Notes under the pieces: generated by a model
What the model saw: the letters and a program-made list of their open reading frames with translations, nothing else
Database searches by the model: none
What the model was told of the DNA's origin: nothing
Shown: positions 4,736 through 5,125 of the stretch, in pieces
Numbering within the stretch: position 1 is the stretch's first letter
How the letters are laid out: each line of letters opens with the position of its first letter
NCBI GenBank assembly: GCA_945483255.1
Contig: CALYRP010000060.1
Span: 1-5,125, forward strand
DNA length: 5,125 bases
Direction: 5' to 3'
Source of the DNA: an uncultured Pseudomonadota bacterium
Lineage (GTDB): Bacteria; Pseudomonadota; Alphaproteobacteria; Rs-D84
Program-made: the position numbers and the translations under genes

Positions 4736-5125
4736 ATGAGATTACATAAAGACCCTGTTTTATATAAACAAGCAACCAAAAAAATTTTGGCACAAATTGA
4801 TGATATGCATTTAGAGCCTGAAAAAAGGGCGCGCGCAATTCATTTTGTCCAATTGTTTCGCAAATCTTTTACAAATAAAGAAATCAAAAAAGCTACGTTT
4901 TTAACGAACTCACCCAACAATATTTGGGATTTGGGTTATGATTCTGCGGGATTTTGTCGTGTGTCCAGTATCACTTTTATGCTTGCAATGGATTGGCACG
5001 ATTGGCAATTGATGGCTATTGATCAAGAAAAATGGAAATATGGGCATCATTGGTTGGTTCACAAAAAAACAGGCAAGGTCTTAGATTTAACATATGATCA
5101 ATTTATATCGCCGGTACCTTATAAT
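4736..5125 (+). CDS. Partial protein, possibly YunG-like papain-fold family
   Basis: An open frame of 130 codons from ATG to the window edge, with no stop inside. There is no Shine-Dalgarno sequence; the promoter places the transcript start at the ATG, so leaderless translation is likely. The first 55 residues are Lys-rich and helical with no signal peptide, suggesting a cytoplasmic protein. Later come WDLGYDSAGFCRVSS (C74), then YGHHWLVHKKTGKVLDLTYD (H104/H105, D117) and QF. A Cys followed by a His-Trp and then a DLT-x-D-Q-F block resembles the YunG-like families, whose layout suggests a papain/NlpC-type Cys-His pair; this is from memory and weak. It is outside the tsaD operon because terminator and promoter separate them. 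Confidence 0.8.
   Translation, partial: MRLHKDPVLYKQATKKILAQIDDMHLEPEKRARAIHFVQLFRKSFTNKEIKKATFLTNSPNNIWDLGYDSAGFCRVSSITFMLAMDWHDWQLMAIDQEKWKYGHHWLVHKKTGKVLDLTYDQFISPVPYN

Overview
The window looks like a housekeeping stretch of an AT-rich alphaproteobacterium. This is inferred from the gene order rpsP-rimM-trmD-rplS, a bS16 protein with a long Ala/Lys/Glu-rich tail, a secreted DUF2155-type protein (a family I know mainly from Alphaproteobacteria), and A/T-ending codons throughout. A host-associated or uncultured low-GC lineage is plausible, but the sequence alone does not fix the genus.

Layout. Positions 1-43 are AT-rich and supply the U-rich tail of a minus-strand terminator. Positions 44-426 belong to the minus strand: a tRNA-Gly(CCC) gene with its own promoter and terminator. 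Beyond it lie about 275 bp without a protein gene that hold two more copies of the tRNA acceptor tail (GCCCGCACCA on the minus strand), several good hairpins and a second copy of the tRNA terminator. This is the least explained part of the window. Positions 427-520 hold back-to-back promoters, minus for the tRNA and plus for rpsP, followed by a structured rpsP leader of about 175 nt.

From 696 everything reads on the plus strand: rpsP, a strong hairpin, rimM, a 32-codon small ORF, trmD, rplS, a secreted DUF2155-like protein, a small single-pass membrane protein, and tsaD. Spacing is tight and there is a 4-bp ATGA overlap before tsaD, so this is probably one operon with read-through or attenuation at the hairpin after rpsP. 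tsaD ends at a clear terminator. The terminator loop doubles as the -35 box of a promoter whose predicted start falls at the ATG of the last gene, a partial ORF that runs off the window and is probably translated leaderless.

The core genes share a theme. RimM matures the 30S subunit, S16 and L19 are structural ribosomal proteins, TrmD makes m1G37 in tRNA, and TsaD makes t6A37 in tRNA, so the cluster pairs ribosome assembly with modification of tRNA position 37. I see no phage, transposase, CRISPR or defence genes. The points most worth a second look are the tRNA-tail array at 44-371, the small ORF at 1674-1772, the terminator/promoter overlap at 4692-4738, and the rpsP leader.
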